In this document: one piece after another, positions 24,601 to 33,627 of the stretch
How positions within the stretch are numbered: the first letter of the stretch is position 1
Layout of the letters: each line of letters begins with the position of its first letter
NCBI RefSeq assembly: GCF_037975245.1
Contig: NC_092581.1
Span: 5,857,501 to 5,921,500, forward strand
Reading direction: 5' to 3'
DNA: 64,000 bases
Source of the DNA: Apostichopus japonicus
Lineage: Eukaryota > Echinodermata > Holothuroidea > Aspidochirotida > Stichopodidae
Translations under genes and position numbers: made by a program
Notes under the pieces: generated by a model
The model's database searches: none
What the model saw: the letters and a program-made list of their open reading frames with translations, nothing else
Told to the model about the DNA's origin: nothing

Positions 24601-27129
24601 GTTTTTGAGATATTGACAGTTGAAGTTGCCGCCTTTCGTACCAAAAGTGAACTTGGAGCAAACAGGTGTGACGTCATAGTTGCAAACTGATAAATAATGT
24701 TTTGTTTTCCTTTCAAATGTACCTCTAATCATTTGCTCCACAATTGGATGCATCCATAATGTGAATGTACTATAGGGATTGGTATTTTATAAACTTCACA
24801 TCCTCTTTATAACTTTTATAAACTTCACATCCTCTTTATAAACAAGTAACCCAATCCAATCCAAGGTGAAATCAATAGATTGAAAAATAAAGAAAAACAA
24901 AACATTATTTGTCAGTGTGTAACTATGACGTCACTCCTGTTTGCTCCAAGTTCACTCTTGGAACGAAAGGTGGCAAATTCAACTGTCAATGTCTCAAAAC
25001 CTGTACATAGGAATTGAATGCGAATTTCAGCAGAATGCTTAGATTATGTCCCTCTTTAACATATCAATGCAATTTGAATTATGATTACGTGCACCATCGT
25101 GTATAGGCCTAGAGCTACATATACTAATATGAATTTATTTCTTGTCCCTGAAATTACAAACAACTTGAAACGTTGGTAGTGTTACAAGTCGATATTCTCA
25201 ACTTTAACATCAGGTGAATATATTCTTCTTCTTTAAGGTTTGTGCAGGGATTTGTTTACTTTGGTCTGACTTTGGGTACATCCAATCTAGGAATAAACGT
25301 CTACTTCGCATTCTGCCTCTCGGGAGTGATGGATATTGCAGCTCATTTCTTGAGCATCTTTACAATGAAGACATGTGGAAGAAGATGGTCAGCTTCATTC
25401 TTGATGCTTCTTGCTGGAATATCTTGTTTTGGGTCGGTCATTGCTCGTAGGTATTCTCACTAGCTCAGTTGTGGTGTAGTCTTTGTTAATGCTAAAGAGG
25501 TTGGTGTCCGTCCACGCGCTTAATATTCATATCAATATGAACTCCCCCCTCCTTCTCCCATTGCCCCCCATCACTCCTCTTCTCATAGCTCTCTTCCACC
25601 TTTTTTCTCCACACCTTTCTGTCTTTGTCCTTCTCCAGTTTATTCCCTACCCCTTCCCTTCATCCTCTCTTTGTCCCTCCACTGTTTATCTCCAACCTCT
25701 CATCTTCCCCTGTTGGTTTCTTTCTTTCTTCTCTCCATCCCTTGTCTGCTAATACCCGTACATCTATCTCTTTGTGTTCACAATGCTCATTAACCAGGCC
25801 AACTTACTTTTACACATTCTTCTACACAGGATCTCCAGTGGATAAGCAGTTTGCTAACAGTTTTATTTTATTTTAATATGAACTCTACTACGTTTCTGAA
25901 GTCTCTATATCTGTAATTGAAAATTTAAGAATGACTTGTACAATATGATATGACTTTTAATGGATTCTTTTGCACAGCTCTGGGACCTTGGCGAGTGGCC
26001 GTGGCAACAATCGGTAAATTAGCCATCGCTATATCTTTTGACATCGTTTACGTATATGCCGGAGAAATATTACCAACACCCCTCAGGTAGTCTACCTATT
26101 GATACTAATTAACATCTTGAGAACTATTTATGTATTGTTACTGAATAATATCTTGATACTGACTTTTAAAGTGACAGACTACTCATTAGTATATTGATAC
26201 TGATTTGTATATTGATTTAGATTATTATCTTGATAATGATTTATAGTGACCGGCTACTAATTAGTATCTTGATACTGACATATATAGTGACAGGCTACTA
26301 ATTAGTATATTGATACTGATTTGTATAGTTACATCGATAATGGTCTTGACAGTGATTTATATCTTGATACTTAGTAATATCTTGTTATCCATTTATATAG
26401 TGATATTGATTAATATCTTGATACTGCTTTGTATATTGATACTGATTATTATCTTGATAATGATTTAAAATGATTGGCTACTAATTAGTATCTTGATACT
26501 GACATATATAGTGACAGGCTACTAATTAGTATCTTGATACTGAAATATATAGTGTCAGGCTACTAATTAGTATATTGATACTGATTTGTATAGTTACATC
26601 GAAAATGGTCTTGATAGTGATTGATATCTTGATACTAATTAATATCTTGTTATCCATTTATATAGTGATATTGATTAATATCTTGATAGTGATTTATATC
26701 TTGATACTAATTAATATCTTGATATCCACTTACATAGTGATACAGATTGATATCTTGATACTGAATTGTATAGTTAATTATACTGATTACTATCTTGATA
26801 CTGAATTGTATAGTTAAACTGATTATTATCTTGATACTGATTTATAAAGTAATACTGATTTATATAGTGACACTGATTTATATAGTGATACTGACTATCT
26901 TGAGACTGATTTATACAGTGATACTGAGTAGTATCTTGATTTAGATTTCTATAGTGGTACCGACTTTCATAATGACACTGATTAGTATATTGGTACTGGT
27001 CAGTATATTCATACTGTTTCTAAAGTGATACTGATACATAGTGATACAGATTGATATCTTGATACTGAATTGTATAGTTAATTATACTGATTAGTATCTT
27101 GCTACTGATTTGTATACTGATATTGATAT

Positions 27130-27172
<43 letters not shown>

Positions 27173-27254
27173 CTGATTTATAGAGTGATACTGATATATA
27201 TATATATATGTAGTGATACTGATTTATAAAGTGATACTGGTTTACATTGTGATA

Positions 27255-27316
<62 letters not shown>

Positions 27317-27319
27317 CTG

Positions 27320-27378
<59 letters not shown>

Positions 27379-27402
27379 GTGATGCTGGTTTACAAAGTGA
27401 TA

Positions 27403-27442
<40 letters not shown>

Positions 27443-27534
27443 GTGATACTGAAATATATATATATATAGTGATACTGATACTGAAATATATAGTGATACT
27501 GATTTATAAAGTGATTCTGGTTTACATAGTGATA

Positions 27535-27580
<46 letters not shown>

Positions 27581-27634
27581 CTGATTTATATAGTGATACT
27601 GGTTCATATAGTGATACTGGTATATATAGTGATA

Positions 27635-27678
<44 letters not shown>

Positions 27679-27717
27679 CTGATTTATAAAGTAATACTGG
27701 TTTAATTAGTGATACTG

Positions 27718-27786
<69 letters not shown>

Positions 27787-27855
27787 TTGATTTATAAAGA
27801 AATACTGATTTAATTAGTGATACTGATATATATATATATATATATAGTGATACTG

Positions 27856-27938
<83 letters not shown>

Positions 27939-28263
27939 CTGATTTATAAAGTAAGACTGTTTTACATAGTATTTTCTTGGTAACATCTTTGCTATTTTCC
28001 TCATTTCTTATTTGTTTCCTACATTTACCAGGGCTGTAGGTGTGGGAGTATGTAGTGTTGCAGCTCGCATAGGTGGTATTGTAGCACCTCTTCTCCTCTA
28101 CCTAGGAACGATATTTGAATCTCTTCCGGTTATATTGTTTGCTACCTCATCTATCATCGGCGGTTTCCTAATCTTAATCCTACCAGAGACAAGCAACCAA
28201 CCTCTTCCAGATACAATCGAGGATACGGTAAACCGTAAACGCGCCAAGAAACTCAAAACGTAA
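12233..28263 (+). CDS. SLC22-family organic ion transporter, copy A (9 coding exons, 535 aa)
   Basis: Predicted polytopic plasma-membrane transporter of the major facilitator superfamily, SLC22 family. Coding exons are 12233-12634, 13327-13430, 15957-16111, 17298-17466, 17744-17876, 24320-24414, 25238-25446, 25978-26086 and 28032-28263. All introns are GT-AG and the joined frame is open for 1608 nt, the usual SLC22 length. Visible hallmarks: TM1 about residues 18-41; a large extracellular loop with six cysteines (C49, C59, C69, C89, C116, C139) and N-glycosylation sequons at N63, N93 and N107; WELVC at 135-139; MFS motif GRLADRIGR at 164-172; ESPRWLL at 281-287; GRR at 400-402; [10 protein letters not shown] before R459; PET at 510-512; a basic C-tail. 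R471 in TM11 matches the Arg of OAT/OCTN members rather than the Asp of OCTs (family knowledge), which suggests anions or zwitterions. The exact substrate is not determinable. A near-identical paralogue lies about 28.5 kb downstream. Confidence 0.93.
12635..13326 (+). other. Intron 1, gene A
   Basis: Bounded by GTAAGA and ACATAG, conserved with 41166-41847. Contains a C-run near 12717 and a short open frame (12853-13044) with no recognisable product. No mobile element seen. Confidence 0.6.
13327..13430 (+). CDS. Gene A coding exon 2 (residues 135-169)
   Basis: Encodes WELVC, the last ectodomain cysteine, TM2 and the first half of MFS motif A (GRLAD). Acceptor ACATAG, donor GTGAGT; ends in phase 2 inside the Arg codon of the DR pair. 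Identical in gene B. Confidence 0.94.
13736..14884 (+). repeat. Intron-2 minisatellite, gene A (44 copies)
   Basis: Array of 44 GAGTTTCTATAG units separated by two linker types: a short one (TAATCAC, unit about 20 bp) and a longer one (TAACATTGCTTAAATCAC, unit about 31 bp). Linkers differ by C/A at the CACGAG versus CAAGAG position. The unit-B array has only 7 copies. Confidence 0.93.
14885..15956 (+). other. Rest of intron 2, gene A
   Basis: No mobile element recognised. A 71-aa open frame (15316-15531) is shared with unit B but differs there by an in-frame deletion and lacks recognisable domains. Conserved with 42452-43528. Confidence 0.5.
15957..16111 (+). CDS. Gene A coding exon 3 (residues 169-221)
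   Basis: Completes motif A (R-IGR) and covers TM3 and TM4. Acceptor ATCAG, donor GTAATA, ends in phase 1. Two residues differ from gene B (I188M, A201V). Confidence 0.93.
16260..17165 (+). repeat. Intron-3 diverged tandem repeat with TGACCTTTGACCT words, gene A
   Basis: Degenerate units of roughly 290 bp marked by AGGAGTTCGCGACACAC (about 16272, 16846, 17133), each with TTTAGGCCAAATTGACC-type and CTCATCATTCTCTACAT-type blocks. Perfect AGGTCA half-site pairs (DR1, minus strand) lie at 16642-16654 and 16899-16911. A common class of interspersed sequence in marine invertebrate introns. Confidence 0.65.
17298..17466 (+). CDS. Gene A coding exon 4 (residues 221-277)
   Basis: Encodes the SEIV-PSQR segment (the counterpart of the TEYVGPKYR-type loop of SLC22 proteins), TM5 and TM6. 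Acceptor ATACAG, donor GTAAGT, ends in phase 2. S257 is N in gene B. Confidence 0.93.
17467..17743 (+). other. Intron 4, gene A
   Basis: Short 277-bp intron between GTAAGT and ACCAG, matching 44964-45239. Nothing else seen. Confidence 0.7.
17744..17876 (+). CDS. Gene A coding exon 5 (residues 277-321)
   Basis: Encodes the conserved ESPRWLL motif and the charged intracellular loop between TM6 and TM7, rich in Lys, Glu and Arg. The donor is taken as GTGAGT at 17877, two bases after an alternative GT, because only this choice keeps frame with exon 6. Confidence 0.92.
18279..18494. repeat. 72-bp VNTR inside LINE C-terminal coding, 3 copies (unit A)
   Basis: GTGAAGG-ATGGCTGAAG starts at 18279, 18351 and 18423, an exact 72-bp period. 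In the LINE frame each unit is 24 residues ([14 protein letters not shown]...). Unit B has four copies. Confidence 0.88.
19565..19890 (+). mobile_element. LINE 3' terminal fragment nested in another LINE (unit A)
   Basis: Encodes the classic ORF2 C-terminus ([38 protein letters not shown]) followed by AAAGCGCTGTGATCTTATAGAGCGC and a TAATAATAAATAATAAT tail, as in CR1/L2-type 3' ends. 5'-truncated to about 0.3 kb and inserted opposite to its host LINE. Confidence 0.78.
20625..20880 (+). mobile_element. LINE ORF2 C-terminal fragment (unit A)
   Basis: One frame reads [20 protein letters not shown], then [16 protein letters not shown] and [11 protein letters not shown], matching the region downstream of RT in Jockey/I-type elements. 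Interrupted at 20884 by another repeat tail. No intact ORF. Confidence 0.65.
20884..21066 (-). mobile_element. Short retroelement 3' tail, minus strand (unit A)
   Basis: Read on the minus strand it ends CCAAATAAACGAAACG, with a polyadenylation-like AATAAA, and it splits the LINE fragment upstream from related sequence at 21070-21200. Family not identified. Confidence 0.4.
21260..21960 (+). other. Intron-5 spacer, gene A
   Basis: No element recognised. A 70-aa open frame at 21448-21660 is conserved with unit B (102 aa there because the upstream frame is also open) but has no identifiable domain. The ATATCGCTAGATATAGCTAGATATC block near 21858 is a small imperfect palindrome. Confidence 0.4.
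21960..22760 (+). repeat. Higher-order tandem repeat in intron 5, gene A
   Basis: Two alternating subunits share the anchor GCAGAAAATTTGTCTGGCAT, found at about 22005, 22166, 22308, 22468 and 22605. Spacings of 161, 142, 160 and 137 bp give a dimeric unit of about 302 bp. One subunit continues GATGATTTCCATAGTCTG, the other GGGCCATTCAGTACTTTG. GGCGGGCCC words recur at the joints. Confidence 0.85.
22880..24319 (+). other. 3' part of intron 5, gene A
   Basis: Contains a dispersed repeat at 23115-23330 (inverted copy at 31985-32200) and a T-run near 23173. A 70-aa frame at 23348-23560 is shared with unit B. No recognisable host exon. Conserved with 50460-51910. Confidence 0.5.
23115..23330 (+). 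repeat. Dispersed repeat, copy in intron 5 of gene A
   Basis: Shares CTTGTAAAATCAGTTCTTGC, a T-run, CTTTGATTTCTTGC-GATATAAAATGG and CACATGTGCCAGGGTAGAAT with the reverse complement of 31985-32200. Also present at 50695-50910 in gene B. Confidence 0.7.
24320..24414 (+). CDS. Gene A coding exon 6 (residues 322-353)
   Basis: Encodes the end of the large intracellular loop and the start of TM7 ([14 protein letters not shown], typical of SLC22). Acceptor CCTTTTAG, donor GTGAGT, ends in phase 2 in a Trp codon. Identical in gene B. Confidence 0.92.
24537..25066. mobile_element. Foldback/MITE in intron 6, gene A
   Basis: Inverted arms of about 175-190 bp (24537-24715 and 24885-25066) share TTAAAGAGG-ACATAATC, CATTCTGCTGAAATT, TGACAGTTGAA-TTGCC, GAACTTGGAGCAAACAGG and TGACGTCATAGTT. 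The loop contains a 29-bp tandem duplication (TATAAACTTCACATCCTCTT). No ORF. Shared with gene B, so the insertion predates the duplication. Confidence 0.8.
25238..25446 (+). CDS. Gene A coding exon 7 (residues 353-423)
   Basis: Encodes TM7, TM8 and TM9 with the GRR loop at 400-402. The donor is taken as GTAGGT at 25447, because the GT four bases later would break the frame with exon 8. H389 aligns by eye with a TM8 position that is Lys in mammalian OATs. C399 is F in gene B. Confidence 0.91.
25451..25977 (+). other. Intron 7, gene A (pyrimidine-rich)
   Basis: CT-rich low-complexity stretch 25540-25760. Lacks 91 bp present in gene B (53382-53472) that carry a hammerhead-like motif; the CAGGCCAACTTACTTTTACA flank is kept. 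Confidence 0.6.
25978..26086 (+). CDS. Gene A coding exon 8 (residues 423-459)
   Basis: Encodes TM10 and the [13 protein letters not shown] segment, equivalent to the YVYTAELFPT signature of SLC22. Acceptor TGCACAG, donor GTAGTC, ends in phase 2. Gene B differs only silently. Confidence 0.92.
26090..27965 (+). repeat. Intron-8 AT-rich compound array, gene A
   Basis: First half is a degenerate GATACTGATTTATATAGT / ATCTTGATACTAATTA minisatellite. Second half alternates that unit with long (TA)n runs (notably 27250-27310, 27720-27780, 27850-27930). ORFs here encode only IYIYIY repeats and are artefacts. It occupies nearly the whole intron before the last exon. Confidence 0.9.
28032..28263 (+). 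CDS. Gene A coding exon 9 and stop (residues 459-535)
   Basis: Encodes TM11 and TM12, with R471 in [12 protein letters not shown] at 510-512, PLPDTIED, and a basic C-terminus ending KKLKT then TAA. Acceptor TTTACCAG. S513 is T in gene B. No canonical AATAAA was seen immediately downstream. Confidence 0.94.
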
Positions 28264-28284
28264 GAAAATATTTAAAAGGTGCGG

Positions 28285-28335
28285 GTGGGGTGGGGTGGGT
28301 GGGGTGGGGGTGGCAGGGTGGGGGTGGGTTAAGGA
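28285..28335 (+). repeat. GGGGTGGGGTGGG low-complexity tract after gene A
   Basis: G-rich tract starting about 20 nt after the stop codon, within the presumed 3' UTR. Slightly longer and rearranged in gene B (55755-55800). Could form quadruplex in the mRNA. Confidence 0.6.
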
Positions 28336-28439
28336 TCAGAGGATGTTAAGGTATTTCTTATAAAACAAGAAGAAAGAAATAAGTTACATTCCAAATACTT
28401 GTGGGTAGTTTTTGGTTTCGATGATAATCGTAACCTTTG

Positions 28440-28870
28440 TAGTCATGCAGGCGGATATGGGCGTGCGTGGGTGTGTGTGTGTGTGACGCCTTGCTTGTAA
28501 ACACGATATCTCAAATAGAGAAGCTTGCAACATTCTCATATTTGGTGTGTAGTAGTAACACATTACGTAGAAGTATCTTATTGCCTTTAGAGGAGGTCGG
28601 TCATTTCAGGTCACCAGAGGTCAAATTGTGAAAACCTTGTTAACACGATATCTCAAGAAGGGTAGCTTGGGCCAATCTCATTTTATGTAGTTGCGACACA
28701 TCGAGTTCAAGGTCCCTTTGTTTTTGTTGAAGGTCAAATGTCAAATTGGAGTCACCAAGATCAAATTGTGGAAACCTTGTTTTATAATCTACCGTATCTC
28801 CCACCAACCTACCTTTCTTAATAACATGCGCGTTTCGCATCTTTAGAATAGGAGAGGCTGTTGGCAATTG
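28440..28870 (+). repeat. Interspersed repeat (AACACGATATCTCAA family), downstream of gene A
   Basis: Internal repeats of AACCTTGT-AACACGATATCTCAA, then a GTGGAAACCTTGTTTTATAA tail with CTACCGTATCTCCCACC. The tail also occurs at 8900-9000 and inverted at 4960-5100. Contains a perfect AGGTCA-N4-AGGTCA at 28608-28623. Confidence 0.7.
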
Positions 28871-31005
28871 GGAATTAGCTTAAGGGCATCCGTAGATATG
28901 AATCAAGACGTCTCGACCAAAAAATCTCCATTGACTTACGTGGCTGTTTAAATGCCTGTGCAAAAGGTGTGTAATGAAACGTTGTACTGTTAGTACATAC
29001 TTAATGTATTGAAATGGACGATATCATTGTGAATAATTGGTATCATATCATTGCTTCCGTTGTTGAAGTTTTCCCGTCGTATTTCGCAATTGTCGTGATT
29101 CAGTGCCAAGTTAAAACTTCAGGTTTGGATATAGAAACATTGATGTAATAACATGTAATAACATGACCAGGCGCCGTTAAAGAAAACTAAATGTCGCCTA
29201 GTTAGATGTTTCAGAGGCAAACCAGGCTCAAAATCTTGGGGACCAGGTGGTAAAATTCGCCCAGCGCCTGCTTAATGTACAGCTTATATGTTTACTGGCA
29301 CATTGAGTAGAAGAAGCCTGTTGTCTTTCGTAGAGATCAATCTGTGTGCTGAATTCAAGAACTGTTTCCATCTCAGTCATCAGCTGCCAATGTGAATATT
29401 GTTTGTCCTATCTCAGTGCTGTTTGTAGCATTACTTAGATTGAAGTATGTTATTCATCCTGGCTATACCCTACAACATATGTGTCGCATTCATATAAGAT
29501 TATTTAATGAATCACACTGCAGTTTTGCTGTCTGGTTCTAACATACATGGCTTAGATCTTTCAGAGTTATTAATAACTGTAACATACGGTGTACATTTGT
29601 GCTTGAACATCGCTATGGGAGTGCCATGTTGACTCCTCTTTCGGTGAATGGTGAATTGGGGGGGGGGGGGTGGGGGTTGGGTGTTAAGTTATTTGCCAAA
29701 CATAAAGGCGTTTAAATAAGACTCTAAAAATCCAAAGAAGCTATTAGCCATTCCAAAGTCACTGATTAGAACTGTTTCGACCGGATTTTTACATCCCTTG
29801 ACTAGTCTAATGCGCGTTATGCGTCACAATAATATATATTTGGTGACATTTACATTTATGTAGGTGATAGATATGAAACAGTATTACTTATAATGGCTAG
29901 GAGGGATTTTTCTTAAAAGAGGACGGAACTATAGAAGACCGTGTTAATAACTTTGGAAGTCTGGACAAAGTGAATATGTCACATGTTACAACCATTTACG
30001 CATGGCGTACTGTTTCAAAATGTGGGGCCTTGTGGTAAATTTCAAATGTAATTGTCTCTCAACCTGTAAATCAGATGAGTGTATGCTTTGGTGAAGTATT
30101 ATTTTGTAATTTCTGGGTTCTCTATATGATCCATATCAAAAATCATTATACAATTCTGTAAAAACAAAACCCAGAATAGTGTCTCAGTTTCCTTTATAGA
30201 AGTTGGTAAAAGTTATTACCGATCAAACGTCATATCACCATATTTACAGTGTTTGGTTAACAGATGATGTTAAAGGTTCTTGGTGCCGCTGGTAATCTTT
30301 CTATGTGAAACATTACGAGACAATGTACTCAAATTGGAACAAAATATTATCTTTCCAGGTCGGAGAAACAAGAATACACCGAGATTAAAAGGACTGAAGA
30401 CACTACAGTGTGAACGTATGGACTTTCTCCGTTACTCACACTATTATTGGTTTAGGTATTGCCTGGTATTCCTTGACGTGGATGAAATGATACCTACTAA
30501 GTGATAAATTTCATATAATACAACTTTGGGAGAAATTCCTTGTCCATCAAATACAGTACGGTATGTTGACCTATCATCAAGTTTTGCAACATATTCTGTA
30601 CTCGGGGTTTTCACTATGATTTGACAATCAACAGAACTTACTATTGTTTTATATTGTTTGAGTCTAATTAACTATTTGAGGTAAAGGTGGTTATTTCATA
30701 CATTAAGAATGCTGAAATCAGCGATGAAGTGTGCTGTATATAATTATATAATCTGAGTCCCAAATAGAACCACAATGATGTGTCGTAATATTAATTATTC
30801 GATTGTTGTGGGCACGAATTGCCTCCTTTCCCTGCTCAATTGTTACTCGTGATAGTTTTCACATTTTCTATGAAAACAACGTAAGATTATTTTCTATCAG
30901 AGCACCCACCGCTCTTCTTTTTTTTATTGGCCTCTGCAATCTGAAATACTTCCCAGCATTGCAACGCCAAAATATTCTCCGTCCTCGGTGAAAAAGACGG
31001 TTTTG
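28871..31005 (+). other. 3' flank of gene A, no gene recognised
   Basis: Collinear with 56345-57402 and 62026-63110 in unit B apart from the LINE there. A poly-G run lies at about 29659. Small open frames (30280-30504, 30803-30991) are not conserved in length and have no known domains. The uninterrupted empty LINE target is at 29914/29915. Confidence 0.5.
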
Positions 31006-31009
31006 GGCA

Positions 31010-31225
31010 AGTCAAACTAGATGAGGAAAGCAGTTACCAGACGGAAGGTACAGACGGTAGCGTATGCCATTCGGTATTGCTTCGGCTTCAGAGGAATACC
31101 AGTAGAAAGAAGAAAGAGAGAAAAATGAGAAAAAGAGGGAGTAGAAGAAAAAACGCCAAGACACCGGGAAGAGAAAGAGGAACAGAGACATAATTACAGC
31201 GCTATATATGATCCCTATTTTCACG
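31010..31225 (-). repeat. Polypurine interspersed repeat (inverse of 7255-7470 family)
   Basis: GAAGAAAGAG-rich tract with CGCCAAGACACCGGGAAGAG and AATTACAGCGC, the complement of the copy at 7255. Confidence 0.6.
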
Positions 31226-31229
31226 ATAG

Positions 31230-32250
31230 CATAACGCGTGAAAACAGAATGGCCAGTGGGTGAACAATAATAAACCTGAATAGTAACCTAGTGTTGCGCG
31301 AGTAGCTATTAATATCTACTGAATCGGTGTAACAGTGTCGGTACATTTAATTAAAGCTGTGTGTAAATGAGGAAACAGGTGGTGTAGGTCACTGACGGAC
31401 ATACATGACAATAGGTGTAACTCGTATACAAATCATGAATAAATCACTCAAATTTTAAATGTGACCGCGAAGACTACAATACCCAGACCAAGGTAAATTA
31501 ATTTAAGCATGCATTCTTAGTGTAAGCCTAACCATACATAAGGATTAAAGGGGAGAAATCCCAGACCATCATAATGAACTTATATCACCGAGGTCCTTGT
31601 GATGAACTTAACCTTTAAATATCTAAGTCCATTATCTTGCACGATACGGGAGTAAATTGGTTTTTTCAAAGTCGTTGCATGGAGCTATTTTCTTGGCCAA
31701 TGTGTATATGTCATAGTGCCACTTGGGATGGTTGGGGGGGGGGGGGGAGATATAATTGAATTATTTTAGTTTCCTCTCTCATTTTCAATGTGAATGTTAA
31801 CAGTTCAATAAACAATACCAGTTTTATGACAAATTAAAACATGCATACAGGAGCTCATTCCCACTTTAGACTTTCTTCCAGTCTCCAATTTCATATCTAA
31901 GTTTCATATCATTCATATATAGTGTCTAGTTTGGCTTATGCTGTGTCTTTCTTAAACCAAAATGCCAAGGAAAATGTTTTCAATCATATTATTCTACCCT
32001 GGCACATGTGATCTATGTATTGCCTGTCTGGTACCATTTTATATTGCAAAACAAAAGCAAAGAAAGAAGAATGAAGCTTCTTAAAAACAGATCAGTTATA
32101 TTTAATTAAGATTACAATATACTTTTAGAGAAAGTAAATGCTGCTGCAAGAACTGAGTTTACAAGAATGGCTAATAAGATTTACAGTGATTTACAGTGAT
32201 CAGAATTTATTACCCACAACACTGTGTCCATAGCAGCAATATACATCTCA
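31230..32250. other. Intergenic sequence of unit A
   Basis: Collinear with the last 640 bp of the window up to 31867. Contains a G run near 31736 and an inverted dispersed repeat at 31985-32200. No gene seen. Confidence 0.45.
31985..32200 (-). repeat. Dispersed repeat, inverted copy
   Basis: Reverse complement of 23115-23330: ATTCTACCCTGGCACATGTG, then TACCATTTTATATTGCAA, then GCTGCAAGAACTGA. Confidence 0.7.
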
Positions 32251-32259
32251 GGTCCAGCT

Positions 32260-32730
32260 CAGTGGCGGAGCGTCCATACAGTCAAGGGGCGAATGCCCCC
32301 CCCCCCCCGACGGACTCAAATGGACTGCTAGCGCCCTTTTCAGCTTTTTACCACTTTTTACATATTCGCGATTATTGAATTTATTATTGCGCTCTCATCT
32401 TCTTATTGACATTTGTCACATTTTGTTGGTGTAATTTTCTGGAACAAATGCTCTAACGGTGGTCTTGTGATGAAGCGCATGCACTTTCAACACCCATATA
32501 AACTTCAGATTTGTCACAAATGGCGATGACACCTATTTATTCTTCGTTTATCTGCAAATTAGCAAGGCCCGGAAAGGGTAATTTCCGGCGATCTAAAGGG
32601 AGTATCTTGACTCAAAAAAATTTCTGTACGCTCCGCGCCAACCTGTGGTGGCGCTCCGCTTAGATAGTGTCGAAAGCGCCCCTAGAGACCATTCTCGCTC
32701 CTCTGACCAATAACCCTAGCTCCGCCACTG
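32260..32730. mobile_element. 471-bp hAT-like MITE with perfect 8-bp TSD
   Basis: Terminal inverted repeat CAGTGGCGGAGC (12 bp) at both ends, flanked by the exact direct repeat GTCCAGCT at 32252-32259 and 32731-32738. The terminus and the 8-bp duplication are typical of hAT elements. Contains a C14 run and no transposase ORF. Confidence 0.88.
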
Positions 32731-32739
32731 GTCCAGCTA

Positions 32740-33627
32740 AAGATAACAAGGTATCTCGTTTTATTACTGTCTGCATTTTGTAGGGACAAGCAGAAAACTT
32801 CACTTGCAAGCAACGGAAAGTGAACTTTTTCAGAGCGCGGCACGCGGCTTAATTGGGGCGAGTCTTCAATGCCTAAGTATATATAGTTGTCTGAGTATTT
32901 TAATGGCTTTGTCAATTATTAATAGTATATATTCGACTATTCAAAACAATCCCTATATTATCGCTTTAAATTGACAAAAAGATACGCTTCTTGACCAAAA
33001 TGAAAGAAAAAAAAATCGTTTTTTCCTTCCCGCAACTAGATCTCTGGTATAAATAAAATACTCAACAATAACATCATATATACTACGTCATATGTTTATG
33101 ATAGGTCGCCTGTGCCATACTTATAACTCATCGCCCCGTTGGAAGGATGAGATATTCTTTGTCTTTCCTTTGCCAGTTGGGCCATATACGGCTATGTCAA
33201 ATTTCATGAGTAGCTAGGGTTCACCCATGGTGGGGTACCCCGGGTGATCGGAAGTCCATGACTGAGGGAGGGTCAAAAGTGTGTGTGGATGTGTCAGTCT
33301 GGGCCATAGAAATTGAACTTGGAAGAACGCTGACACAGTGTATCAACGTGTTTAAGCAGTGAAGCCTTGAAAAAAGTGAGGGCGCTTTGCGTTGTACGGC
33401 AACACGCCAGATCATTTGTAAGTCTTCATATAGATACATTGTGCAGTGTGTGTTCCGTAGGCGAGTGTCACAGATGGTTTGAAATTGAGGGGGCTATTGT
33501 AGTATGACTGAGATGCTGAAGGGAAGATTGGCTCTAGAGCGGAACGAACTTTCGGAACACCCTATAGTAAATATATGGATAATAATAAAACTGCTGACTT
33601 TTTTTCAATAGGTAACCGAGTGAAAAT
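32740..33627. other. Junction region between units A and B
   Basis: No element or gene recognised by eye. This is the only sequence in the window between the end of the part of unit A matched by unit B and the LINE that opens unit B, so the duplication breakpoint should lie here or within the LINE. Confidence 0.4.

Larger units (their letters stand above)
1..33627. repeat. Segmental duplication unit A
   Basis: First copy of a tandemly repeated block. 61-1930 matches 34543-36430, and 10700-31867 matches 39225-63999 in the same order and orientation, at high identity in exons, introns and flanks. The zone 1990-10690 is the only large part that does not align collinearly with unit B. Confidence 0.88.

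Noticed and set aside
27242-27705. ORFs on both strands encoding [10 protein letters not shown] repeats (also 54740-55177, 54830-55159)
   Set aside because: Translation of (TA)n and GATACTGA arrays; no coding signal.
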